A stretch of 64,000 nucleotides of DNA from Galaxea fascicularis. Lineage: Eukaryota; Cnidaria; Anthozoa; Scleractinia; Euphylliidae. The notes below the pieces were generated by a model. That model had not been told where the DNA came from, ran no database searches, and was given only the letters and a program-made list of their open reading frames with translations. The translations under genes were made by a program, and so were the position numbers. Positions 1 through 12,800 of this stretch are shown here, one piece after another. The stretch lies in the NCBI GenBank assembly GCA_948470475.1, contig OX419337.1, positions 25,368,291 through 25,432,290 on the forward strand, in the 5' to 3' direction. Numbering within the stretch: the stretch's first letter is position 1; the number at the start of each line of letters is the position of its first letter.

Positions 1-230
1 TGCAGCGATTCACTTAACGAATGGTTCTCTTTCTTCATCGACGAAGCATTTGCTTTTTCATCCTCCGTTAATTTCTTCTGCTTTGCTAGAGCGGCTTGCA
101 AACTGTCCAGTTGAAATTGCTTCTGTTTGCTGTCCTTTTGCAACGTTTCATAGCGCTGCTCGAGGTCGTAGACTTTGTTGAGAGCATTTGCGGAGAGCTC
201 CTGCTTCCATTCTTCTTTTGCCCAGCTCAT
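1..230 (-). CDS. CENPF: CENP-F-like kinetochore protein, first coding exon (partial)
   Basis: The reverse strand opens with ATG at 230 and reads without a stop to the window edge. The protein begins MSWAKEEWKQEL and continues with the block KQKQFQLDSLQAALAKQKK at about residues 36-54. This closely matches the known N-terminus of vertebrate CENP-F (MSWA-EEW at the start, then QFQLDSL-AAL-KQK). The whole exon is charged and heptad-like, as expected of the long coiled coil. CENP-F is a large cell-cycle-regulated kinetochore and nuclear-envelope protein that binds microtubules and dynein regulators; that role is family knowledge. Only about 76 residues are visible and no splice donor is reached, so the rest of the gene lies to the left. 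The start is supported by the conserved MSWA beginning. Other coiled-coil proteins are possible but do not share this start. Confidence 0.85.
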   Translation of the reverse strand, partial: MSWAKEEWKQELSANALNKVYDLEQRYETLQKDSKQKQFQLDSLQAALAKQKKLTEDEKANASSMKKENHSLSESL

Positions 231-745
231 TTTCTTCGAAAGTAGCCTAACTTCACCGACAAATCGAAGAATATTCACAGCATCATATATCGAAGTTGAA
301 AATCCCGCCACAAATTCCACACCTTGAACAACAAGAATGCGTTGTTTCGTGTCTCCTGCTCCTTCGCGTGAATGAATGGCAGTTGAAAGAAAGTTGAGTG
401 AAAGTGTCGCCGTTCTCGGCTGTGATTGGTCGGTTCTGTGAGAAGTGGGAAATTTGAAGTGAGGCAGGCCCTTCGTAAGACCCAGTCTCTTTTCGAACAA
501 CAGAACATTTGGAGAGAAACAAAACAGGAAAAAATAAATAAAAAAGTAAAAACAAGTAAAGATAGCAAACAGACACACGTTTGTATTAAGTCGTCCCAAT
601 GAAAAAGATGTCGAGAAAATCAAGAGCTTTTTGGAGTACTCAGTTCGGTCCTGGTAAAAGTTCCCATCTGATCGTAAAAGCTTTCCAAACTTTACATTCT
701 ACTCAAGCTACGTACTTCCTCAAAATCGAGTCAGTTTGTATCATG

Positions 746-925
746 TAAGGCCTAGCTCCGACGCCAGACTTTTCATGACCCGAACCTAATTCGAATTTGG
801 ATCGACCGAAAATTAGTGAAGGAAATTCCACCTTTTGATTCAGACGCCGAACTTAATTCAGAACACTCTGTCAGTGAAACATTTCATAATTAATGCTTCA
901 TTCATATGAAAAGGTTCGGCGTCTG
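746..925. mobile_element. Short palindromic element with TTCAGACGCCGAAC ends
   Basis: TTCAGACGCCGAAC at 840-853 is matched by its reverse complement at 912-925. A further related copy, TTCAGACGCCGAA, lies at about 1468-1480, and a degraded relative at about 750. The arrangement suggests a decayed non-autonomous DNA element or solo terminal repeats. The outer limits are uncertain. Confidence 0.45.
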
Positions 926-962
926 AATTGAAGCCGATCGTCAGCCGTGCTAAAATCGAATA

Positions 963-1412
963 GGGAGTTTAAGATTCTACGACGGCGACGGCAACGAAAA
1001 CGTCATTTCAAAATACAACTTCTCGTTTGTGTAACTCTTTCGCGATTATTCCAGTTTGTTTAACATGAAAAATGCTGGCGAGCTGGCCAGGGCCTAAATT
1101 ACTATGAACGATGTTAAAGCAAAGAAAGAGAAAGAAAAAACATTTTGGTACATTTCTTTGCCGTCCTCTGCGAAACAACAACGTGAAATGACCAAATTTG
1201 GGGTTTTCTCGAGAACGTGAGTGTATGGTGACAAGTTTTTCTTTCTCTTTCTTTGCTTTAACATCGTTCATAGTAATGTAGACCCTGGACAGCTCACCAG
1301 CATTTTTCATGTTAAACAAATTGGAACAATCGCGAAAGAGTTACCCAAACGAGAAGTTGTATTTTGAAATGACGTTTTCGTTGCCGTCGCCGTCGTAGAA
1401 TCTTAAACTCCC
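963..1412. mobile_element. Long-TIR foldback element, about 450 bp
   Basis: GGGAGTTTAAGATTCTACGA at 963 is mirrored by its reverse complement ending at 1412. The two arms stay nearly identical for roughly 180 bp each, through the GACGGCGACGG block, the AACATGAAAAATGCTGG block and an AAAGAAAGAGAAAG block, leaving a loop of about 80 bp. This is a non-autonomous foldback/MITE structure. Frames seen across it are artefacts of the inverted arms. A diverged single arm lies at about 49920-50060. Confidence 0.85.
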
Positions 1413-1499
1413 TTAGGCGGGACTGGGACAAGGGGCGTTGCAAATTGTAATAGCCCGTCTTAATTGATTCAGACGCCGAATCCGCAGTAAAACGTTCAT

Positions 1500-2125
1500 T
1501 ACAGTCCTCTTAAGATCTCTTAAGCTTTGACTTATTAGTGGGGGGGGGGGAGGGGGGGCTTACTAACAAGATCTCTGTATGGCTAATATAACGTAGCACC
1601 GCGGTGATCCCAGAACCGGAGGCAAAAAGAACTAGCCAGTCAGGTTCTTTGTACCGCGGGTTTGTAAGGAGGTCCTTAGTAACGATGGTTTGTAATGTCA
1701 GGTACTTTGCAACCCTCGTTTGTAATGAGGTCCTTTTGTAACGCCGATTGGTAATGTCAGGCACTATGTAACCCTGGTTGATAATAACGTCCTTTGTTAC
1801 GCTGCTTTGTTATGTCAGGTACGTTGTAACGCTGGTTTGTAATGTCACGTACATTGTAACCCTGGTTTGTAATGAGGTCCTTTGAAACGCTGGTTTGTAA
1901 TGTCAGGTACTTCGTAATCCGGTTTTAAAACGAGGTCCTTTGTAACCCTGGTTTGTAATGTCTCCTTTATAACAATTGATTGTAATGTCAGGTACTTTGT
2001 AACGCTGGTTTGTAATGTCACGTACTTTGTAATGTCAGGTCCTTTGTAACGCTGATTTGTAATGTCCATGTGACGCTAAGTACCTGACATTACAAAACAG
2101 CGTTACAAAGGACCTCATGACAAAC
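1500..2125. repeat. Degenerate short-unit repeat field
   Basis: Units of roughly 15-20 bp alternate between forms such as TTTGTAATGTCAGGTAC, TTTGTAACGCTGG and TTTGTAATGAGGTCC for about 600 bp. The last 60 bp carries the same units inverted (TACCTGACATTACAAA), so the field ends in a small hairpin. No coding sense is apparent. Confidence 0.75.
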
Positions 2126-3816
2126 TATCGGTCACACACCAACCGCTGATCAAGTATGGTGACTGGAGGAAACAATGAAAGGCACGATAAAGAGTGCTTA
2201 GAAAAAGAATGCAAATGTAGTATATTTATTTGCGGCAAAAGTCCGCGTCAGTGTCTTCACTTACAAACAGGTTTTCTTATAAAGAATGACAATCCAAATA
2301 GAAATCGTAATAGTTATGTTCTGTACAAAGGTATCATCTGAAAAATAACTCCAATCAACCCAGGGCAGTGGTTCCCTCACCGATACTGGCATACTTAATG
2401 TTAACATCAATGAAATCTCCCAGAGAATAAATAGTTCCAGCAATCAGAATATACAGAACAAAACACTACAAAATTAAGTAGATGTTCTATCAAATTGGTA
2501 AAGAAGCAAAATACATTATATATAAATTATCAAATTAATCTATAAAGATATTCTATTATTTTCTTGTTTGTTTCATCTTCCCGCATTGCCCTACCTGTTC
2601 ATGTGAAACTTACGTTTTATACTAAAACTACGACAAAAAGTTGTATTTCTTTTCTTAATAGTCAAGTGAAAGTTGTCGAAAAATGCTTTCCTGATCAAGT
2701 GGTTTGACTTAATTTTAAAACTAAAGAAAAAGTTTGATCTTAGCAAACGCTTTCTTGTCTATTTATGCCACAAAGAATATCCAAAAGAATTCAAAACCAG
2801 TCGTTTGGGACACACCCTCAAGAAACTATCAAAATAAACAGTTTGACTTAACATACACTCTCTGAAGTTAGAACTACTCAATTTAAGTCCGAGTAACAAG
2901 TACCCGTTTAGTGAGGACACTTTCGTGGCTATACTTAGTTTTTTGCGTCCAAAAACAGCACGATTTTCTCCCAAGTACAAACTCTTAAACGTAACCGACC
3001 TTGTGAAGGCGACGAAACAGCTGAAAAGTTGCAAGAAAAACGAAATGAAAATCGCGTTGCAAGTACAACGGGAAAATTCTGCATTAACCCTTTCACTCCC
3101 AGCAGTGATCAATAAGCAATTTCCCCTTACAATACCATTACATTTTCAACCAATCAGGTGATGAGAATAAGGAAAAAAGTCAACTCGGGGATATTGTTTG
3201 ATTTAACACCAAATTATAAGCAAGGAAAAGCAGACAGTAAGGAGAATTGATAGTAAGATCATGGGATTGAAAGGTTTAACCCACAGCATTTATATTACCA
3301 ATCAGAAAGCGAGGATTGATTCCATGAAACTCACTGCAGCAAGTCGCAGTCCAAGAAAAAGTTGATCTAAGATTTCCAACGGAGCCGTAATATTTCAGTT
3401 TCTATACAATATATATATACCTTTTCATAATATTTACACAAGAGAAGAAAGTTCTGAGTTGTCTTAACCTATGATTAAATTTCATTAAATTACAGTAGTA
3501 TCTTCACGCCAAAGAAAAACAACATTCCATATTAACAAGATAAACAAACGAAATAAGACCGAAGATAGCATATTTTCTTCCAAGAACAACTTGCGAAAAA
3601 AAATTGACTTGTCTAGAAAAAGGGTATTTTAATCACGCGGCACACAACTTCGTGAAACGAACAAAGTAAAATTTAGACGGTGACACGTCTCTTCGGAGGA
3701 CACCTTAAAACGCAAAATCTCGTAGTAATTATAGTTGTCCGAATCTGATTCTCGTGATCTGGTTCCAAAGCGATTCGGCTATCCCGATCCCTATGATCCG
3801 TAAAAATATCCTTTCA

Positions 3817-6800
3817 TCAAGTTTTTTTATTTTCCTGAGAAAACTTGCTGACTAGATGCTGAACCAGTCCACGAACTACAACATCATCCTTATCCAATCC
3901 TTCGATCAACATGGGTTCTAAGCCCTCTTCGATCTGCTCCAAGTTCTCGGCAAGCGTTGCCTCTAATGCCTCCATATCATACACACTCTTCGGTCTCTCT
4001 TTCCGAGGATCCTCCGAATCTGGCTTCACCTTTTCGACTGACCAGCTCTGGCGTCGGAATTCATCCGATCTGCGCCGAGATCCCGAACGCCTTCTCCGAC
4101 GCCTGACGAGCTTGTAGCTTTCAATAGGAGTACTAGTGAAAGAAACCTTCGTGATTTTCTCGACTTTAATCTTAGGGGTATGGTCTTTGCTCTCTTCCTG
4201 GCTTTCTCCGAATGTAATTGAACCCACGTCATTTCGTAGTTTACTCCTATTACTCATGCGTATCTGCTCTACAGTTTCCTTATCGCTGACCAGTTGAGAA
4301 TACTGCCTCGCCATTTGATAAACACTCGGCAATGTCGACCTTCTCGGTGTAATAACATGCTCGGGGTCACTTTCTGAAGATTCCGTCTCCAAGTTTCTTA
4401 ACTGTTTACCCTTTTCGCCGTTGCTATCAGCGAAAAGTTCAAACACACGTTTCTTTACAGGAGCGTTTTCAGTCTTCCGAGGGGATGGCTCAACTTGCCT
4501 GTCCTGTGTTTCTGCATCGTTACGGGTATCCTGTGGCACAACAGGCTCCGATTGATTACTTTCGTTTTGACACGCAATTTCTTTGACACTATCAACGCTT
4601 GCTGTTTCAGAGAAATCTGCCACGTCAGCTCTATGTGGTTTTTGAGAAACCTCAAAGTTTGTGTCCGTTTCTTCTTGACTCCGATTTTCTGCTTGGTTCT
4701 GTACGCCCTTTATAGTGCGTATGATGGAATTAATGTTCGATTCACTTGAGTCATCAATTTCCGTAGAAAAGTCAATAATTCGTTGACAGCGCCTGCGCCT
4801 TAAACTATCCGTGGGCGCTCCTCCTGAAGCAAGCGACCGACCATCATTCTTGACGAGCAAAGCAGATTCTAACAGCTGAGCAGAAGAAATGGTGCGACGA
4901 GTCTCATCCAGATCCCGGTCAATGGAAGCAAGAAGCTCTTCCAGGTTATTATGAGAGGAGTCTGAACTCGAAAAGGAAGTGCTTTTGTCAGGAGAGCCGC
5001 GAGATTCTACTATATATTGTGTCTGCGCAGCTCGCATCTGCCTCTCGCTGGAGGAACTTTTCTCCGCGGGAGGAGACGAAAAGCTGAACGCTCGGGAAAC
5101 TTTTCTCACCGTAGACGTTATAGCTGAATATTCCTGCAAACTTGTGATCTCACTGCAACTGAAAACAGATGGTGAATCCTCCTCTATGCTTCGCAAATCA
5201 CTTGCTGATGAAGACTTCTCCGAGCTCAGCCTCGACTCCAACAGTCGATGCCCACTTGAGGTCCGCCGTAGCTGGACCGGACTATCAGAACGCGCGCGAG
5301 AGAGGACAAAACTCGCGTGTTCACTCGCGCTCTCATCATCGGACTCCGAAGTAACGCTTTTGTTACGTTTTCTTTGAAGCGCCTCATATTTTGAGAGACT
5401 GCTGGAACGTGCCCTCGGGACAGGTGGCGTTCTTTTCACTGTGTTCTCTTGATTCGTATCTTTTTCAGAGGAGAGCTGTTCTTTTTCCGATTTATTTTGC
5501 TTCTTGTCATCTTGTTTGACAGCACTGAGGCTTTCACTATCAGTGGTAGCAGTCCCCACTACCTCCCCCTGAGCATCTTGTACTGAGTATGTTGTAGCCT
5601 GCCCTGAAAGTACCTCGGGGGTTTCACCCTTTTCCTAGAAAAAGAAGAAAGCATAATGTACTGAGGTTTCTTCCAGTTGAAAAGGGTTAATAAAAAGTAA
5701 CATACGAAACACTGTAGTATTGTAGCATTTTTCAAATTATAGCCAGAAAATAAGTGAATTTCAATACAATTGCCAAGATAGTGCTTGCCCTTTACATTGA
5801 CCTTACATTATTTGGAAGCAGCGTCCCAAACGAAGCCCAGTTTCTCAGGCCTTCTAGAGATGCGCAGAACGTATAAGCAGTAGCAACATCAGCTCGTGTA
5901 TTCTCCTAACAATTTTCAAATATTTCGTCTGTTTCATGTAAGGAGAATTTGTATGAAGGCTAACTCAACTGATCCCTGTTGATCATTCCCTGTATTCTCA
6001 TGTCCTGTGTTATTGACAAACTAGTGATATGGTAAAGAGAAGTTTGATGATGGTCACTTCTGGTGATCATTCCCTGTATTCTCATGTCCTGTGTTATTGA
6101 CAAACTAGTGATATGGTAAAGAGAAGTTTGATGATGGTCACTTCTGGTGATCATTCCCTGTATTCTCATGTCCTGTGTTATTGACAAACTAGTGATATGA
6201 TAAGGAGACGTTAGATGATGGTCACTTCTGGTGATCATTCCCTGTATTCTCATGTCCTGTGTTATTGACAAACTAGTGATATGGTAAAGAGAAGTTTGAT
6301 TATGGTCACTTCTGGTGATCATTCCCTGTATTCTCATGTCCTGTGTTATTGACAAACTAGTGATATGGTAAAGAGAAGTTTGATGATGGTCACTTCTGGT
6401 GATCATTCCCTGTATTCTCATGTCCTGTGTTATTGACAAACTAGTGATATGGTAAAGAGAAGTTTGATGATGGTCACTTCTGGTGATCATTCCCTGTATT
6501 CTCATGTCCTGTGTTATTGACAAACTAGTGATATGGTAAAGAGAAGTTTGATGATGGTCACTTCTGGTGATCATTCCCTGTATTCTCATGTCCTGTGTTA
6601 TTGACAAACTAGTGATATGGTAAAGAGAAGTTTGATGATGGTCACTTCTGGTGATCATTCCCTGTATTCTCATGTCCTGTGTTATTGACAAACTAGTGAT
6701 ATGGTAAAAAGAAGTTTGATGATGGTCACTTCTGGTGATCATTCCCTGTATTCTCATGTCCTGTGTTATTGACAAACTAGTGATATGATAAGGAGACGTT

Positions 6801-9800
6801 AGATGATGGTCACTTCTGGTGATCATTCCCTGTATTCTCATGTCCTGTGTTATTGACAAACTAGTGATATGGTAAAGAGAAGTTTGATGATGGTCACTTC
6901 TGGTGATCATTCCCTGTATTCTCATGTCCTGTGTTATTGACAAACTAGTGATATGGTAAAGAGAAGTTTGATGATGGTCACTTCTGGTGATCATTCCCTG
7001 TATTCTCATGTCCTGTGTTATTGACAAACTAGTGATATGGTAAAGAGAAGTTTGATGATGGTCACTTCTGGTGATCATTCCCTGTATTCTCATGTCCTGT
7101 GTTATTGACAAACTAGTTATATGGTAAAGAGAAGTTTGATGATGGTCACTTCTGGTGATCATTCCCTGTATTCTCATGTCCTGTGTTATTGACAAACTAG
7201 TTATATGGTATGGTGGTAAGTGTTGGATGTAAAGGGTTAAGTTGTAAAAAGAAGAGAAACAGAAAAGAGAGGAAAACATTCAGTCGAGTCGTTGCACGTG
7301 ATTTGAAGCCAGGAACGTCCGTACGCTGATTACACTTTACAACACAAAGATCCGCCCTCTATTAGAGTACGCGTCACCTGTTTGGGGAGGTTTACCTAAT
7401 TATCTGTCTGAAGAAGTCCAACGAGTTCAAGACCGTAGCCTTAGTATTATTGGCGTACCAAGAACTGCCCCCCCTGCGCTTCATGAGAGAAGGAACACTG
7501 CTACCAAACGAGAATTTGAAAAAATTCTAAAGGACGAATCCTAATCCTAATAACGTTTTTGTTAAATCGGCACCAAAAAATCAATATAATTTAAGATCTA
7601 GGAGAAGCACATATATTGAAATGTCGGGAACCGACAGGCACCAACGTTCCTTCATACCTAGAGCTCATAAACTTTGTGAAATATAACTTTTAAAGATTTA
7701 TGTGTGTATATGTACATATTTTTCAACATATTATTACGATTATTATTTTCCATTTTTCTCGCATTTTTAATATTGTATCGCCATTGCATTTTTTCACTTA
7801 AAATAAAGCGCATTATTATTATTACATGTTCTAACCAAAGAACAACAGAAAGCCGGAATCGTTTTTCGAGTGTAATAATCAGGGAGGCTACCTTTTAAGG
7901 CAAGGAAGGGGTTCAGCCTCCTATGTAGACTTTCTTTTAGCTCGTCACGCAATCTTCGTCGGGGAGGAAAGATTGCGTGACGAGACAAAAATAGGTCTGC
8001 GTAAGAGGCTAGATGGGGTTAGGTTCTAAAGAAACTGTAAAGTAAATTGGGCATAGTCGAGAGATTCGAGTAGAATTCGAGTGAAGATGTTACCAGGGCT
8101 CTGTTAATACAGCCAAACTCGCACGGAGGTAACTTTACCTCTTTCTCTTCCTCATCCAAGTCATCACAACTAAAGCTCTGTTCCAGTCCTCCAGTGCGTC
8201 CATCGTTTGGGCCAGGAGATGCTAAAGTGTCATCCTCAGTGGTTTCTTCGCATTCATCAAGATCCTCTTCTCTGTCACTCAATAGTGACGACGGGCGGAT
8301 TGGTCTCTAAATTAGAGAAGTCAATAAATAGCGTTCGTGAGGCATGATGTGCACGTGTAAGTCACGTGTATAAGTGAAGCTACCCTTGATGCAAACTTAA
8401 GTCTTCAAAATCTAGTTTGGGTGATCAAATTTAGGTGGGGAATTGCTTGGTTAAGAAACTAAAACAGTCCAATACGATTCCCACTTCAAACATGCGCTTT
8501 GAAAGAATGGCCATCCAGCTACAAATACAATTCCCATCCCGAAAATTAAAACCCACAAAACACGAGAGCAAACAAATAAAAACATCTTAGAGGCTTAAAT
8601 TGTATTCCTAGCCCTTCTTCATAAAAGACCAAAGACGGTTGGGAATGGCTGTTTGGTGTATCAAGCTGTTTTACCGCCAAACCCAACCTGATTTGAAAAG
8701 TAAAAATTGCCTCCAAAACTGAGCTTTATCCGAAGATAATAGCCTAAAAGTAACACTCGAGGGAATATAAGCTAAATGTGTTCGGAATTTTAAGTCACCT
8801 TGTCATCATCCGATGAATACGCATCTGACGGAGATCTGGGTTCACTTTCCTCATCTGACTTCCTGTTTATTTCCTGCCACAAAACAAACAATGTTTAAAC
8901 TGGGAACAAGATGCCAAGGAGCACTAACTGACAATATCACGAAGCAGTTGCCGCGCCACGAAGGTAAATCAAATCAACCAATATATAGTGATATCAGTTT
9001 ACTTGAGTGTCGAATGTAATTCACGTTTACATCGGTTCTGCATTGCTAAGTGTTTCCCAATCAATGGACGTGACTATCTAACGTGCACTTTCCTGCCTTT
9101 GGGATTTGCTTCGAATTGTGATTGGTTCGTAGCGCTTTCTGCGTCCGTTACGATTGGCTAGAGTACTTTCTTTCGCTCTGGTTTTACAACACTCAATTAA
9201 AAACCGTTCTGAGATCTGGGTCTGAACTTTCGCCTCTACTACAAAGACCCGGGTAGTCTAAAAGCTCTTGTAAGCCCTAAATTTCATTGGCAGGGATAGT
9301 GTTGCACCTCTATTGTTTTAGGGCTGGGGTCCATTGTTTGTGTTGTTTGTTCTTTTGTTCACCTGAAGGCTTGCAAGTCAGTCGCGTGAGACTTTACGAG
9401 AGCTGCAAAATGCCAGTTGGTGACTATTAGCTTGATTTCACCTTGGAAGTAGTTTGCTAAAATCTGCAACGTGCTTTGGAAGTTCTACATGCGCTCCTCT
9501 TAGTCTCTATCATAATTAATATCGTGGTGTTAAAACGTACCGGTCTCTTTTTCACGAGAGTTGCTCCTTTAAAAACAACAGAAAACAATAAAATTAACTC
9601 AGCAATGCAAAGATACATGCTATAGGACTGGGGGCTATCAGCACTTAGAACACATAAAGTTGAAATCATATTTGATAGACTGATAACAAAACAACGTGTA
9701 ACAGAGCAAAACTAAGGTTAGCAGAGAAGATTCATTTCTGTGTTGGCTGCAAAATCTCTTAACAAAAACAGTTGCAACAATGGCATTGGGACATCATGGT

Positions 9801-12800
9801 TAAAAATGATATCACTTCAGGTAGAATAAAAAGGGAAAACACTTACAATCAGTTTAATTTAACATGACAACATTGAACGGAAGTATTTCAAAGTATTTCA
9901 TTCGTGAAGTGACACATTATTTTAACGTTTATCCATTCAATTTCAGGTTCTGACAATTAATACTTATCTGTGAGTAAAATCTTAAATAGGATCAGTAAAC
10001 GTACGTTACGGGAAGTTATTTCTGTGCTGCTGTTTAACGAGGCCAAAAGGTTCTATCCTTTCATCCTCTAAATGTTAAATTGCCCAGTTAAGAATAAGTT
10101 AGTATCTTTAACAAACGGTTTACGGATTTAACTTAATGAATTTAATTACCTTTAGAATATGCATGGTTACGTGGAATACTGCTGAATCCAGACAAACCCA
10201 TCAGGTTAAAGCCTGCTTTACCGGTTAAGTTCATTCTATTCCTCAGATCGCCTTGGAAAGGGTCACTTAGCGTTCTGTTTAGTTTCCCTAAAGTTTCCAT
10301 GTTATATTGCTTAGCTAGGGTCTGGTAAAGCCAATGACAAGCGTTCCTATTGGCTAACTCGTGAGCGACTCGATCCAGTCTTCTTAGGTCTAATTCAGAG
10401 ATATGATTGGACGTTTGATGGATTATTTCATGTATGTCACAGACAGAGGTCTCCTGGCGTTTATCTTCTATATAGTCAGCGGTTACGGTTACAAGAATGC
10501 GAGAATTATTCATAGCTGGGGAAGTAAAACAACAATAAAAACCATAACATCAGCTTTATAATTATCAAATGAATTTTACTGTTTTTCACAACGTCATGCA
10601 CAGTTACAAAACCGTTTTAGCCAGTTGTAAGCTGAAAGAGCAAGTATTTAACATGCTAACAATTTAGAAACAACTAGTTTTTTTTCTTTCTTCTCTGGTC
10701 TACTTTCCTACAGAAATAATCCTTGATTCATTCTGTCCTGTAGCTCAAAGCTTTCCTAATTTCTGCAAAGATTGGTAATTAAATGTAGGTTACCAGTCAT
10801 CAAACGCAAATGACTGACTGACTCACTGACTGACTCACTGACTGACTGACTGACTGACTGACTCACTGACTCACTGACTGACTCACTGACTCACTGACTG
10901 ACTCACTGACTGACTGACTGACTGACTGACTCACTCACTCACTGACTGACTCACTGACTGACTCACTGACTGACTGACTGACTGACTGACTCACTCACTG
11001 ACTGACTCACTGGCTATCAAATAAAACAATGAATGAATTTAAAATAAGGTCAACATTACTTCTTAACTGAGGCTTTCCTCTGCTTGCTTTATTAAAGGAG
11101 CCCCTCTTTTTCTTGCCTTCAGAGATTCCTACAAAATGTGAAGCAAAGTTGATTTCTTTGCTTTTGGTGACCTACGTTTATCATACAATGTCGTCCTAAG
11201 GTTTGGTTTTGTTCATGAAATCCTAAAGTGTGACCTCTCAAATGAAAGCTAAAGAGCGATAATTTCCTGTGGTGTTGTTTATTATGCTGTACGAGGTGGT
11301 TTGAACTTTTGAGTCTGTGGATGAAATCCTGAAGTGTGACCATTCAAATCAAAGCTATTGAGCAGTACTGTGGTGCTGTTTATTATGCTGTACAAGGTGG
11401 TTCTAACTTTTGGGTCTGTGAATGACATCCTAAAGTGTGACCATTCGAATGAAAGCTACTGAGTAGTATTTTCCTGTGGTGCTGTTTATTATGCTGTACA
11501 AGGTGGTTCCAACTTTTGGGTCTGTGGATGAAATCCTTAAGTGTGACCATTCAAATGAAAGCTACTGAGTAGTATTTTCCTGTGGTGCTGTTTATTATGC
11601 TGTACAAGGTGGTGATCATGTAGGTAAAAGCTAGTGACTATTCTCACTACTAAGACCCGTAACCGAAATCCCAGTGTCACCATTAATAACATGAGATCCC
11701 TTTTGAATAAATGACATAAGAAGATCTTTCACCTGATTTTCCTTTGTCCTCTAAGTTTTCTTTCCCCAGAATGAGAGCTTTAGCCTGAGAAAAAAAGGCA
11801 ATCTATATCATTAACTGCTAAGACTACTCCCCCTTAAATCCCTTGCGTTCTCTTGCAAAAATTTGCACTGTGCATTTCTATTTATTTTATCATCAAACTC
11901 AAACAAACCTTCTTTGGAACAGAAGCTGCTAAACTATCAACAATCAGCCCCTTCAGTTCCAGAGTCCATTTGTGCTTCTGATCAGCATTTCTTGCCTGTT
12001 GAGGACGAACAGAGAAGCGAACGGAAACCATGGGTTATGGTATCTTTTCAGAAAGCTAAAATATGTGTTCATATCCAAGCAAGTCCAAAAATAAAGGTTC
12101 AGTTTTGTCACGGAATAATTTGTAACTGTAGTGAAAGTACTTGCTCTCGTCTGTTGTCATGGATTACTAGTTAAATAATTACTACAATTTGTGCTGTTTG
12201 CGCCATGCACAAAGTAACTTACCAGCAAGGTGTGTTGTATCTTCTGATTATCAAAGCGTATAATTACAAATGCTAGCGGCTCTTTTGGTACTGATTCTAA
12301 CAGCATCATGTTACACAACTAATGAAGAAAACAGAAGGTTGCAATTAGCAACAGATTCGTTGGTCAGTTGATTGTACCAATGTAGCTTTTCCTAAGTCCT
12401 ATACGATGATCAGTCTCAGTGTGCATTATTTTACATCCTCTTCAAACTGTGGGTCATGTAGCAGCTCTTGTAAGGTCTCACGAGATTGGCTTGCTACCCT
12501 TCTGGTGAACAAAAGAACAAACAACACAAACACTGGACCCTATCCCTAAAACAACAGAGGTGCTACACTATGCCTGCCAATGAAAATTAGAGCCTTACGA
12601 GAGCTGCTACAGTACTGCAAATTGTACGTTTGGATATAAGGGAGACCAGTTCAACAACTTAATGTCAATGCCAAAACGGTGCGTTCCTCTAAACTGAGGC
12701 AGACGTTGAGCACACAGCCAGCATGATCTTACTAGTGATAACCTTTTAACCCCCAAAAGTGACCAGAGTTTATTTTCACCCTATAGTAACTGCTAAATCA

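Larger units (their letters stand above)
231..3816. other. Spacer between the CENPF-like start and the PLEKHG-like 3' end
   Basis: No convincing exon was seen. The stretch holds the presumed promoter of the CENPF-like gene just right of 230. It then has a small palindromic element (about 746-925), a 450-bp foldback element (963-1412) and a field of degenerate short repeats (about 1500-2125). From 2130 to 3816 the DNA is AT-rich with only short chance frames. An ATTAAA on the minus strand (3628-3633) could be the poly(A) signal of the PLEKHG-like gene; this is a weak call. Confidence 0.6.

Noticed and set aside
1008..1319. 103-codon open frame on the minus strand
   Set aside because: Spans both arms of a foldback element, so the two halves are inverted copies of each other.
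5978..7211. CRISPR-like appearance of regular repeats
   Set aside because: Units are contiguous with no unique spacers, and the window is eukaryotic with spliced genes.
5960..7279. 439-codon open frame on the minus strand
   Set aside because: Produced by an 84-bp tandem repeat whose unit is a multiple of three. It lies within an intron with no supporting splice sites.
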